Assembly: GCF_002160135.1 (NCBI RefSeq)
Contig: NZ_NFJZ01000001.1
Location: forward strand, 248,001-312,000
Source: Lachnoclostridium sp. An196
GTDB taxonomy: Bacteria > Bacillota > Clostridia > Lachnospirales > Lachnospiraceae
Reading direction: 5' to 3'
Length of the DNA stretch: 64,000 bases
The notes beneath the pieces were generated by a model that had not been told where the DNA came from, did no database searches, and saw only the letters and a list, made by a program, of their open reading frames with translations. This document shows positions 54,963 to 63,990 of this stretch, piece by piece. The stretch's first letter is position 1. Every line of letters begins with the position of its first letter. A program made the position numbers and the translations under genes.

Positions 54963-56060
54963 ATGAAAAAAGTAATGCTGGTATTCGGGACCAGGCCGGA
55001 GGCGATCAAGATGTGTCCGCTGGTCAATGAACTGAAGACAAGAAAAGAGATAGAGACGGTAGTCTGTGTGACAGGTCAGCACCGGCAGATGCTGGATCAG
55101 GTGCTGGAGGCTTTTTCCGTGGTTCCGGACTACGATCTGTCTGTCATGAAAGACCGTCAGACTTTGTTCGATGTGACGACGAATATTCTGAACCGGATCA
55201 GGGAGGTGCTGGAGACGGTGCGTCCCGATGTGGTGCTGGTACATGGGGACACTTCTACCACGTTTGTGACGGCTCTGGCCTGCTATTACCTTCAGATCCC
55301 GGTAGGGCATGTGGAGGCGGGACTGCGCACTTATAATATCTATTCTCCGTATCCGGAGGAATTTAACAGACAGGCAGTGGGGATCATCGCTGCCTATCAT
55401 TTCGCGCCCACAGAATTGTCAAAGGAGAATTTGTTGAAAGAGGGAAAGAAGCCGGAGACCATCTATGTAACGGGCAATACCGCCATCGACGCGCTGAAGA
55501 CTACCGTGCGGAAAGGTTATACGCATCCGGTTCTGGAGTGGGCGAAAGACAGTCGGCTGATTATGATCACGGCGCACCGCAGGGAGAATCTGGGAGAACC
55601 CATGAAGCATATGTTCCGGGCGATCCGCCGGGTCTGTGACGAACATCCGGATATCAAGGCGGTCTATCCGATTCATATGAATCCGGCAGTGCGTGAGACT
55701 GCCCAGGCCATCCTGGGAGACGACGAACGGATCCGGATCATAGAACCGCTGGATGTGCTGGATTTCCATAATTTTCTGGCCAGGAGCTATCTGATCCTGA
55801 CAGACAGCGGCGGGATACAGGAAGAGGCGCCGTCTCTGGGCAAGCCGGTATTGGTGATGCGGGATACCACCGAGCGTCCCGAAGGGATCGCGGCGGGAAC
55901 CCTGAAGCTGGTAGGCACAGATGAAGGGACGATCTATGAGAACTTCAAAATGCTTCTGGAAGATCAGGAAGCTTACAGAAAAATGAGTACGGCGAGCAAT
56001 CCATACGGTGATGGATTTGCCTCGAAGAGAATTGCAGATATCTTGGAAGGAAAAGCATGA
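54963..56060 (+). CDS. UDP-GlcNAc 2-epimerase family (WecB/WbpI-like)
   Basis: A 365-residue non-hydrolysing 2-epimerase. It has FGTRPEAIKM, HGDTSTT, GHVEAGLRT, ITAHRREN and TDSGGIQEEAP. WecB makes UDP-ManNAc, while WbpI acts on UDP-GlcNAc3NAcA. The genetic context, with dehydrogenase, oxidoreductase and 3-aminotransferase, favours the second role, but the sequence alone does not separate them. If it accepts the unusual acylated sugar, the product would be a ManNAc3N-acyl uronic acid. Confidence 0.88.
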   Translation: MKKVMLVFGTRPEAIKMCPLVNELKTRKEIETVVCVTGQHRQMLDQVLEAFSVVPDYDLSVMKDRQTLFDVTTNILNRIREVLETVRPDVVLVHGDTSTTFVTALACYYLQIPVGHVEAGLRTYNIYSPYPEEFNRQAVGIIAAYHFAPTELSKENLLKEGKKPETIYVTGNTAIDALKTTVRKGYTHPVLEWAKDSRLIMITAHRRENLGEPMKHMFRAIRRVCDEHPDIKAVYPIHMNPAVRETAQAILGDDERIRIIEPLDVLDFHNFLARSYLILTDSGGIQEEAPSLGKPVLVMRDTTERPEGIAAGTLKLVGTDEGTIYENFKMLLEDQEAYRKMSTASNPYGDGFASKRIADILEGKA

Positions 56061-57259
56061 ATTTATATTTGATCATATTTTTGATCCTTGCTGCGGGAGC
56101 AGTATGGGAATGGTTCCGGCCGCAGTATGGAAAATATATCTACTGGTGCTGCTGGGGACTGGCTGCCGCCTGTCTGTGCCTGCGGTTTGGGCAGGGTACG
56201 GATTATGTGACGTATCATGGACTTTATGAAACCATTCCGGCCTATATTGACCTGTCGCAGGGATATATCTGCGGATTTTATCCGGAGATCGGGTGGCGTC
56301 TCATATCGGCGGTGTTCAAACTGTTCCATGCCCCGTTCTGGGTATTTACTTTTGCCCTGGGGTTGGCGGATATGCTGCTTCTGCATCGGTTTTTGAATAA
56401 ATATGTTCCTTTGAGAACAGCGGGGCTGTTTCTCTCTTATCCGGTATTGTATCTGGTCTATCTGGTGTCCGGACTTCGCCAGGGACTGGCGATCTGCATT
56501 TTTCTGGGGATTGCGGTTCCGTTTTACCTTGAGAAGAAGTGGGTGCGGTATATAGTCAGCGTGCTGATCGTGGCGTCATTCCACCGGGTGGGATACGCGT
56601 GGCTGGTACTTCCCGTCGTGTACTATCTGCCGGTATATGTAATCCTGGCTTTGCTTGGCCTTTCTATTGCGGGAGGTCTGGTTCTGCAGATAGGAGCGGT
56701 GGAGCAGCTGATTACGAATGTTCTGCCTGTGTATCATGTAAAGCAGTTTCTGCTGGACGGCGAGGTAAGTCTTTTTGCTGTGGGAGAGAGACTGGTCAGC
56801 GCCGCGGCAATACTGATTTTGTATTTTTGGAAAAAGAAAAAGGACGGTCAGCCGGAGCAGAGGACGACGCTTCTTCTGAAAGCCTATTTATGCGGGACAT
56901 GTTTTTACATGCTGATGTGCGGCAGCTCTTATTATGCGAGCCGGTACTGCGTGATTTTTAAAGTACTGGAATGCGCGTTGGTTGTGCTGCTGATATCTGA
57001 ACGCGATAAAATCGCAAAAATAGGGGCGGCATTCTTTCTGGGGCTGACGCTGGTGATGGGGATCAAAAATTTAAATGCAATGGTTTCCGAAAGTTACTAT
57101 TATCAGCAGAACGGGGTAACTCTCTGGACTTATCCTTATATATCTGTATTTAATCAGGAAAAGATAAACGATTATTATAATTATGAAGAGGGTATGTGGA
57201 AGATCTATCATGATAATGTGATGGATCAGGAATTGTGGCGGATTGAAATGCAGGATTAA
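56057..57259 (+). CDS. EpsG-family membrane protein, polymerase-like
   Basis: A 400-residue protein with about ten helices. The first loop contains RFGQGTDYVTYHGLY, the recurrent acidic/aromatic signature of EpsG proteins, and later GLRQGLAICIFL and FHRVGY fit the same family. EpsG members polymerise exopolysaccharide repeat units at the membrane. It overlaps the epimerase gene by four bases. Together with the 30397 protein it makes two polymerase candidates in one locus. Confidence 0.85.
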   Translation: MNLYLIIFLILAAGAVWEWFRPQYGKYIYWCCWGLAAACLCLRFGQGTDYVTYHGLYETIPAYIDLSQGYICGFYPEIGWRLISAVFKLFHAPFWVFTFALGLADMLLLHRFLNKYVPLRTAGLFLSYPVLYLVYLVSGLRQGLAICIFLGIAVPFYLEKKWVRYIVSVLIVASFHRVGYAWLVLPVVYYLPVYVILALLGLSIAGGLVLQIGAVEQLITNVLPVYHVKQFLLDGEVSLFAVGERLVSAAAILILYFWKKKKDGQPEQRTTLLLKAYLCGTCFYMLMCGSSYYASRYCVIFKVLECALVVLLISERDKIAKIGAAFFLGLTLVMGIKNLNAMVSESYYYQQNGVTLWTYPYISVFNQEKINDYYNYEEGMWKIYHDNVMDQELWRIEMQD

Positions 57260-57272
57260 GCGGGAGAAATTT

Positions 57273-58304
57273 ATGCGTCTGGAAATTTTATTAACGGCAG
57301 TGCTGTTCTTTGGAGGAACGTTTTTAAGCGGATATGCACTGCGGCGTCTGTTGAAACTGAAGAACGAGGGATTTCTGTTTTCGATCGTTTCCGGAACCAT
57401 GCTGTGGTGGGCGCTGATGGAACTGATTCTGGTGCCGATGACGATGATGCATGCCTCTTTTCAGTCATTTGTCTGGCTGTACAGCCTGATTGTATTCGGA
57501 TTGTCTGTGCTGGGACTTTTTTGCCGGAGAGATATTCTGGAAGATGGAAAAGCGGCGGTGAGAGACGGAAGACAGTATCTGACGCTGGGGCATCTTGCAG
57601 CGCTGGCGCTGATCTGTTATCAGTTGTATTTTATCCATCATCATATGTATCTGGAGTGGGACGATACGTATTATGTAAATCTGGCCAATGAAGCGGTATA
57701 TTCTAACCAGATTTACTGGGTTTATCCGGAGACAGGATCGTTTGCAGACTTTGACAAAAGATATGTGTTGTCCCTGTGGCCGATTTTCTATGCCTGGTTG
57801 TCGAAACTGATCGGCGTGATTCCGACGGTTATGGCGCATACGATTTTGCCATGGCTGATCATTCCGCTGGCATATATGATTTATGCCTTAATAGGAAAGC
57901 GATTGTTCCCAAAGGACAGTCAGATACAGGGAATGTTTCTGGCTATGGCAGTCTTTCTTCATTTGTTCATGAGCGGGCAGCATACCTCCGGACTTACTTT
58001 TCTAAGCATTACTCCGTGGGTGGGAAAAGGAGTGCTTGCTGCTGTCCTGCTTCCAATGTTGTTTTATATGGTTTTCAGGGCGATAGAGAAAGGAAGTCCG
58101 GGTGACTGGATCCTGATGGGGATTACCGGACTTGGAGGATGTCTCCTGTCTTCCATGGGAATCATGCTGATCCCGGTTTTTATCGGAACCTCTGTCTTGC
58201 TGACAACTCTGCGAAAAAGAAGGGTTATGGATATTGTCTGTGGACTGGCGGCGTGCGCGCCATGTCTGATTCTGGGTATCTATTATATTTATCTGATACA
58301 TTAA
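57273..58304 (+). CDS. Large membrane protein (DUF6077-like), N-terminal part
   Basis: About 343 residues with eight or more helices. The outer loop YLEWDDTYYVNLANE carries an acidic pair like that of GT-C transferases. It ends at TAA 58302-58304. The next ORF (58320) is in the same frame and continues as the expected C-terminal half of what I recall as DUF6077 proteins (about 550-600 residues). One in-frame stop therefore separates two halves, either a nonsense mutation or a true split gene. ATG 57273 is right for the GGGAG site; the in-frame ATG 57243 overlaps the previous gene. Confidence 0.65.
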   Translation: MRLEILLTAVLFFGGTFLSGYALRRLLKLKNEGFLFSIVSGTMLWWALMELILVPMTMMHASFQSFVWLYSLIVFGLSVLGLFCRRDILEDGKAAVRDGRQYLTLGHLAALALICYQLYFIHHHMYLEWDDTYYVNLANEAVYSNQIYWVYPETGSFADFDKRYVLSLWPIFYAWLSKLIGVIPTVMAHTILPWLIIPLAYMIYALIGKRLFPKDSQIQGMFLAMAVFLHLFMSGQHTSGLTFLSITPWVGKGVLAAVLLPMLFYMVFRAIEKGSPGDWILMGITGLGGCLLSSMGIMLIPVFIGTSVLLTTLRKRRVMDIVCGLAACAPCLILGIYYIYLIH

Positions 58305-58319
58305 GAGAAAGGGATCCTT

Positions 58320-59117
58320 ATGCTGGAATTTTTTGAAACTGCAAAAACAGATTTTCTGGCCACATTTGAGGGAGCATGGATATTCCCGATCTTGCTGGCT
58401 GCCATAATATGGATCCTGATCAGGGAAAAAGACTGGCTCAGAAAAATTCTTTTTGGGATACTGCCGTTGGCTTTTTTGTTCCTGTACTGGTGCCCGCTGT
58501 CGGGGCTTTTGTTTATCAGATTGTTGGGAGACGAAGTTTACTGGAGAGTTCTTTGGCTGATTCTTCTGGCGGTGACGATTCCCTACGCCGGATGCCTGCT
58601 GTTGAAAAGCCTGACGGGTATCCGGCGTCAGGCGGCTTTCCTGGGATTGCTGGCGGTGTTGGCGCTGGGGGGAAAGCAGGTGCTTTCCACGGAATGGTTT
58701 GAAGCCTCCACCAATGTATATAAGATCCCGCAGTATGTGGTGGATGTATGTGATCTGCTTCCGGGAAACATTCATGCAGCCATGTCCAACCGGCTGACGC
58801 CGTATGTAAGGCTGTATGATCCGACGATTACTCTGGAATATGCACGGAACGCGCTGAGCTTTAACGGAATGGAAGAGGTGCATGGGCCGACAGCCAATCT
58901 GTATAAAGCGGTACAGAAGGACGAAATTGACGTGGACGTGGCGGGACCGCTTGCCAGACAGCAGGGATGTACGTTTCTGGTTTTTTCTCTCAGCCGGACT
59001 TATAAAGGGGATTGGGCGGATTACGGATACCGGGAGTATGGGACGACCAGCGAGTTCCGTATTTTTGTAGATGAAAATTATGAAGAAGGGCAGGATACAA
59101 GAAAATGGGAAGAATAA
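58320..59117 (+). CDS. Membrane protein, probable C-terminal half of the 57273 gene
   Basis: A 265-residue protein. Three or four helices (about 20-120) include the GDEVYWRVLWL motif typical of the middle of these proteins. A soluble extracytoplasmic domain of about 135 residues follows. It shares the reading frame of the previous gene, with a single TAA and four codons between them. An AGAAAGGG sequence before ATG 58320 could allow separate translation or restart. If both parts are made they may assemble; if not, the protein is broken. Confidence 0.6.
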   Translation: MLEFFETAKTDFLATFEGAWIFPILLAAIIWILIREKDWLRKILFGILPLAFLFLYWCPLSGLLFIRLLGDEVYWRVLWLILLAVTIPYAGCLLLKSLTGIRRQAAFLGLLAVLALGGKQVLSTEWFEASTNVYKIPQYVVDVCDLLPGNIHAAMSNRLTPYVRLYDPTITLEYARNALSFNGMEEVHGPTANLYKAVQKDEIDVDVAGPLARQQGCTFLVFSLSRTYKGDWADYGYREYGTTSEFRIFVDENYEEGQDTRKWEE

Positions 59118-60337
59118 AAGAATTGAAACCGTTTGTCAAAGTATTTTTTATTCTGATTGCAGTTTTTTTTCTCTCTATGACACTGGTGTACTGTATCCCC
59201 ACATCCTGGATACAAGGGAATGTAGAAAAATCCTTGGAAGTGATGGAAGGAGAAGGGGAATATCCCATGTACTTTTTCTACCGTCACAGTGCAATCATCG
59301 ATGTTCATACAGATAAACTGATGTATGAAAGTTTGATCCAGAACCGGGATTATTACAATCCGATTCAGGCTGCCATGAGTATTAATCAGTATCCTCGCTA
59401 CTGGCATGGATATCAGGTGCTCCTTCGGCCCTTGACAGTGGTGTTTCAGGTGCAGGAGCTGCGGTATCTGGGTATGCTCACTTTCCATCTGCTGTTTTTC
59501 TGGAGCGCCTGGCTAATGGCAAAGAAGACAAAGCCATTGTACGCGATGTTTTATGTGCTGACGGTAGCCAGCGGCTATGTCGTATTTCTGCCCGTGTGCT
59601 TCCAGTTTCTGACAACGTTTTTAGTGCTGTTTGTATCGTTGATCGTTCTTCTGCGCAGATATGATAAAAACAAACCGCTGCCGGCCGTGAAGTGGATGTT
59701 ATATTTCTTTGTTGTAGGTATGGTGGAAAACTTCTTTGATTTTTTGACCTACCCGATTCTTACGCTGGGGATTCCGCTGGTTCTGCTGCTGTGGCTCCGG
59801 GTGAGAGATGAACAGGCGGACTTCAGAAGTAATTTCTGGTTCATGTTTAAAGCTTCGCTGACCTGGTTCTTCGGGTATGCGCTGACCTGGATCAGTAAGT
59901 GGCTGCTTTCTGCCGCGATCCTGGGTGTCCGGTATTTTTGGAGGACCATGAGCGTGGTGCAGTACCGGTTGGAGGGGAGTGAGGAAGAACCTCTGGATCG
60001 AATCGGAACGATTGAACGGAACATAAAGGCATGGTTAAATGTACAGGATGGAGGCGTCATTTCCAGCAGTAAAATTATCATATTACTTCTTCTTGTGGCA
60101 GTTGTTCTGATTTTCTGGAGAAAATTGAAAGACTGGAAAACTGTCGGTGCATATTTGCCTATCCTTTTTGTTGTGTTGTATCCGTATATCTGGTACCTGG
60201 TGATGTCCAACCATTCTCAGATCCATTATTGGTATACTTACCGTGCGCAGCTTGTGGCGTTATTTGCCGGACTGGTATTCTTGGCAGCTATTTTGCGTGA
60301 AAGAAAACCTGAGGAGAAGGCGGAAGGAGAGCATTGA
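59105..60337 (+). CDS. Multi-pass membrane protein of the polysaccharide operon
   Basis: A 410-residue protein with about nine helices. A first helix is followed by an outer loop of about 90 residues with AIIDVHTDKL and a conserved-looking NQYPRYWHGYQ. The layout resembles GT-C superfamily proteins, but I recognise no family signature. It starts within the end of the previous gene and overlaps the next, so it is co-translated. A role in transferring a modifying group outside the cell is a guess. Confidence 0.6.
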   Translation: MGRIKELKPFVKVFFILIAVFFLSMTLVYCIPTSWIQGNVEKSLEVMEGEGEYPMYFFYRHSAIIDVHTDKLMYESLIQNRDYYNPIQAAMSINQYPRYWHGYQVLLRPLTVVFQVQELRYLGMLTFHLLFFWSAWLMAKKTKPLYAMFYVLTVASGYVVFLPVCFQFLTTFLVLFVSLIVLLRRYDKNKPLPAVKWMLYFFVVGMVENFFDFLTYPILTLGIPLVLLLWLRVRDEQADFRSNFWFMFKASLTWFFGYALTWISKWLLSAAILGVRYFWRTMSVVQYRLEGSEEEPLDRIGTIERNIKAWLNVQDGGVISSSKIIILLLLVAVVLIFWRKLKDWKTVGAYLPILFVVLYPYIWYLVMSNHSQIHYWYTYRAQLVALFAGLVFLAAILRERKPEEKAEGEH

Positions 60338-60339
60338 AA

Positions 60340-61908
60340 ATGAAGAAGGTAGTAATCATCGGGGCCGGACCGGCTGGCTTGACTGCAGGATTTGAGCTGA
60401 AAAAGAGAGCGCCGCAGGAGTATGATGTGACAATCCTGGAAGAGAGCGGGGAGATCGGCGGGATATCACGAACAATAAATTATAAAAATAATCGCATGGA
60501 TATTGGAGGGCACCGATTCTTTTCCAAGGATCCGGAAGTCATGAAATGGTGGAAGGAGTTGATGCCCATACAGGGAGCACCATCATACGATGACAAAAAG
60601 CTGGGAAGAGAGAAACCATTGGTGAAAGGCGGTCCGGATCCGGAGAAAGAGGACCGGGTCATGCTGGTGCGTCAGAGAGTGTCCCGGATTTATTACAAAA
60701 AGAAATTTTTTGATTATCCGGTGTCCATGAAGCCGCAGACTTTTATCAATATGGGATTTACTCAGACGATGAAGGCTGGATTCAGTTATCTGGGATCCTG
60801 CATACACAAACTGCCGGAAGATTCCCTGGAAAACTTCTATGTAAACCGATTTGGCCGGGTGCTTTACGGGATGTTCTTTGAAGGCTATACGGAAAAACTG
60901 TGGGGACGCCATCCCAGAGAGATCTCGGCAGACTGGGGGGCGCAGAGAGTAAAAGGTCTGTCTATCTCTGCTATGGTCAAAGATATGGTTGGGAAGATTC
61001 TGCCCGGTAAAAAGGGACGGAAGGTAGAAACCTCTCTGATTGAAGAATTTATCTATCCCAAATATGGTCCCGGGCAGCTCTGGGAGACAGCAGCGGCAGA
61101 GATTGAAAAGATGGGAGGTCATATAAAAAAACATTGTAAAGTTACCGGAATCCGGACCGAGAGCGGGAAAGTGACTGCATTGGAGACGATCGGAGAAAAT
61201 GGAGAGACACATACCGTGGAAGGTGATATCTTCATTTCGTCTATGCCCCTGAAGGATCTGGTGAAAGGAATGGGTGATACGGTTCCGGAGGATATTCAGG
61301 CGATTGCCGAAGGGCTTCCGTACCGTGATTTCGTAACAGTAGGACTTCTGTTAGATCATCTGAACCTAAAAAATCTGACGAAAATCCGGACGTTGAACAA
61401 TATTGTCCCGGACTGCTGGATCTATGTACAGGATACAGGCGTCAAACTGGGGCGGATCCAGATTTTTAACAACTGGTCGCCGTATCTGGTGAAAGATGTG
61501 GACTCCAAAGTGTGGATCGGACTGGAGTATTTCTGCAAAGAGGGAGATGATTTCTGGAATCTGTCGAAAGATAAGTGCGTCCGCCTGGCGGTGGAGGAAC
61601 TGATCCGTATGGGAGTCATCAGCAGGAAAGAGGATGTGTTGGATTCGCACAGAGAACGGGTAAAAAAAGCATATCCGGCTTATTTTGATACCTATGGACA
61701 GATCGATCAGCTGATTGAATATTTAAACGGGTTTGAAAATCTGTATTGTGTGGGACGCAACGGACAGCATCGCTATAACAACATGGATCATTCTATGGTG
61801 ACGGCGTTTGAGACGGTGAAAAATATTCTGTCAGGTGAAAAAAACAGAGATAATATCTGGAATGTAAATACAGAAAAGGAATACCATGAAGAAAAAGCGG
61901 AGGCTTAG
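60340..61908 (+). CDS. FAD-dependent amine-oxidase-family protein
   Basis: About 522 residues. The N-terminal dinucleotide-binding motif is IIGAGPAGLTAG, followed by DIGGHRFFS. A C-terminal flavin-contact segment includes CVGRNGQHRYNNMDH. It resembles the protoporphyrinogen-oxidase/UDP-galactopyranose-mutase-like proteins often found in polysaccharide loci. A ring-contracting mutase or a sugar oxidoreductase are both possible; the sequence does not decide. ATG 60340 has GGAAGGAG upstream and is preferred over TTG 60334. The stop abuts the next start. Confidence 0.75.
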   Translation: MKKVVIIGAGPAGLTAGFELKKRAPQEYDVTILEESGEIGGISRTINYKNNRMDIGGHRFFSKDPEVMKWWKELMPIQGAPSYDDKKLGREKPLVKGGPDPEKEDRVMLVRQRVSRIYYKKKFFDYPVSMKPQTFINMGFTQTMKAGFSYLGSCIHKLPEDSLENFYVNRFGRVLYGMFFEGYTEKLWGRHPREISADWGAQRVKGLSISAMVKDMVGKILPGKKGRKVETSLIEEFIYPKYGPGQLWETAAAEIEKMGGHIKKHCKVTGIRTESGKVTALETIGENGETHTVEGDIFISSMPLKDLVKGMGDTVPEDIQAIAEGLPYRDFVTVGLLLDHLNLKNLTKIRTLNNIVPDCWIYVQDTGVKLGRIQIFNNWSPYLVKDVDSKVWIGLEYFCKEGDDFWNLSKDKCVRLAVEELIRMGVISRKEDVLDSHRERVKKAYPAYFDTYGQIDQLIEYLNGFENLYCVGRNGQHRYNNMDHSMVTAFETVKNILSGEKNRDNIWNVNTEKEYHEEKAEA

Positions 61909-63954
61909 ATGAAACGGTTTGTAGAGCGGATAAGGGGAATAGATAAAAGGATATTTATATTAGCATCGGTTTGTCTGCTGATAGAGGTATTTATCTGTAA
62001 TGCAAATTCGTTTCGGGTATTAAATCAGGAGACATATGAAAGAAAGTCATATACTGTCGATCAGATGGAGACTACGGGCTTCGAAGTTACAGGAAATATT
62101 TTGACTTATGTGGCAGATTATGGGGAGGAAGCATCTGTTACAATAAAAAATATTGACACGAATGTGGGCACGATTTACCTGGATCTGTATTTGCCCAATG
62201 AGAGTTATTTAAGCTATACTGTATATTATACAGATGAAGCAAACCAATATCTGTCACGCAGTTTTTCCGGGGAATACGTACCAGGTGTAGAAAGGACAAA
62301 ATGGAGAACCTGTCATTTTTCGGGCAAATCGGATGAGATAAAGATTGTTTTTAACATTGAAGATGATCTTTATCAGATGGCAGTGGATGAATGTTCCTTT
62401 AATAAGCCGGTTGAATTCCACTTTTCAGCGGTCCGTTTTTTGATACTGCTTACAATCGTTCTGGGGATCTATTTGATGAGGTCTCATCCATATTGGTATG
62501 GGGCATTAAGATACAGAGGACAGGTCTGTATTCTATGTGTTTGTACGGTTCTGTTTCTGGGTGTTTTGGGAAGTATTTATATGAATTCCGTAGATGAGGT
62601 TCGGGTTGCGTCGGAAGAAGGAGATCTGTATAGCCAGCATCTGACAGATGCACTGCTGGATGGCCAGGTGAAACTGAAACTGCAGCCGTCCGAAAAACTG
62701 CTTTCTATGGATAATCCATATGATGCGACAGAGCGGGATGCAAAAGGGCTGGTCAGAGATGAGGACTATATTTTGGATGCGGCTTATTATGACGGTAACT
62801 ATTATGTTTATTTCGGAATTGTTCCCGCATTTTTGCTGTTTGTTCCCTTCACTCTGTGTACGGGGATGTATTTGTCTACCGGATTTGTTACGTTCGTATT
62901 TTTTTGTATATATCTGATTTTTTTAAATGCTTTGCTGATAAAATTTATCCGTAAGATATTGCCGGAAACTTCTTTTGGAACCTATATTCTTGGGATATGG
63001 ATGCTGGACGCGGCGAGTGTTGCGCTTTGTTTTGTCTCAAGAGCCCGGTTCTATGAGATGGTGTATGCTGTAGGACTGGCGTTTTCTGCGATTGGTTTAT
63101 ACTTTCTTGCTTCTGCTTTCTGGAAAGAACAGAAAAATTGTATACAGATCTTTTTTGGAGCATTATTTCTTGCGCTGGCAGTGGGATGTCGGCCGACAAT
63201 GGTATTTTATTCTTTTTTGTTAGTTCCGTATCTGGTTTACAGATTAAAAAACGATACCGTGAAAGAAAATATAAAAATTTTCGCCGTTTTATTAATTCCG
63301 TATATTTGTGTGGCCGGGATTTTGATGTGGTATAATTACGCGCGTTTTGGAAACATATTTGATTTTGGCCAGAACTATCAGCTGACAGTAACAGATATGG
63401 CGAGAGATTCCTATAAATTGTCTACACTTCCATGGTGTCTTTGGTTCGGAATGTTTCAGCCTCTGTCGTTTTCTGCAGTGTTTCCGTTTGTCTCCAGCGG
63501 CAGCATGGTTAATGACTATGCCGGATATCTTTGGAATAACAGTGCGGTTACAATGTTTAGCAGTACTCCGCTTTTGTATATTATGTTTTGCCCGGTATTC
63601 TGGAAAGCGTGGAAACGGAAGACAGGAATGTTATCTACCGCTATCATGGGAACCGGGATAGGGACGGGCCTGCTTCTCTCCGTGTTTATATTTATATCAG
63701 CAGGAGTGCATATCCGTTATACTGCGGAGCCTGTACCGATTTTGGTATTCGGAGTTTTGTTGCTTTTTGCTAATTATATGAATGAACAAGATGGGGCAAT
63801 ACGGAAAAACATGATTACGCTGTTGTTTGCGTTGACAGTTTTTACTGTTCTGGTCGGTTTCCTGATGGGGATTGTGGGAGAACGGAATTGGATTTTTACC
63901 AGACATCCGGAATTTTATTTCAGTGTTGAACGTGCATTTTGCTTTTGGAAATAA
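61909..63954 (+). CDS. Large membrane glycosyltransferase-like protein (GT-C)
   Basis: A 681-residue protein. The N-terminal helix is followed by a beta-rich outer domain (about 40-170) that looks like a jelly-roll or carbohydrate-binding fold. About eleven further helices follow, with an outer loop holding DEDYILDAAYYDGNYYVYFG. This arrangement is typical of GT39-like enzymes using lipid-linked donors. It is the last gene of the visible operon, followed by a hairpin. It probably decorates the polymer or another surface structure. Confidence 0.68.
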   Translation: MKRFVERIRGIDKRIFILASVCLLIEVFICNANSFRVLNQETYERKSYTVDQMETTGFEVTGNILTYVADYGEEASVTIKNIDTNVGTIYLDLYLPNESYLSYTVYYTDEANQYLSRSFSGEYVPGVERTKWRTCHFSGKSDEIKIVFNIEDDLYQMAVDECSFNKPVEFHFSAVRFLILLTIVLGIYLMRSHPYWYGALRYRGQVCILCVCTVLFLGVLGSIYMNSVDEVRVASEEGDLYSQHLTDALLDGQVKLKLQPSEKLLSMDNPYDATERDAKGLVRDEDYILDAAYYDGNYYVYFGIVPAFLLFVPFTLCTGMYLSTGFVTFVFFCIYLIFLNALLIKFIRKILPETSFGTYILGIWMLDAASVALCFVSRARFYEMVYAVGLAFSAIGLYFLASAFWKEQKNCIQIFFGALFLALAVGCRPTMVFYSFLLVPYLVYRLKNDTVKENIKIFAVLLIPYICVAGILMWYNYARFGNIFDFGQNYQLTVTDMARDSYKLSTLPWCLWFGMFQPLSFSAVFPFVSSGSMVNDYAGYLWNNSAVTMFSSTPLLYIMFCPVFWKAWKRKTGMLSTAIMGTGIGTGLLLSVFIFISAGVHIRYTAEPVPILVFGVLLLFANYMNEQDGAIRKNMITLLFALTVFTVLVGFLMGIVGERNWIFTRHPEFYFSVERAFCFWK

Positions 63955-63962
63955 TATGAAAG

Positions 63963-63990
63963 CCCACCTGTTTAGTGCAGGCGGGTTTTT
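63963..63990 (+). terminator. Probable intrinsic terminator at the end of the operon
   Basis: CCCACCTG (63963-63970) pairs with CAGGCGGG (63978-63985) with one A-C mismatch around a 7-base loop, followed directly by TTTTT. It lies eight bases after the last stop codon and suggests that the long transcript ends here. Confidence 0.7.

Noticed and set aside
30397-63954. A flippase or ABC exporter within the operon
   Set aside because: None of the multi-pass proteins shows ABC ATPase motifs or convincing Wzx features; they look like polymerases or GT-C enzymes.
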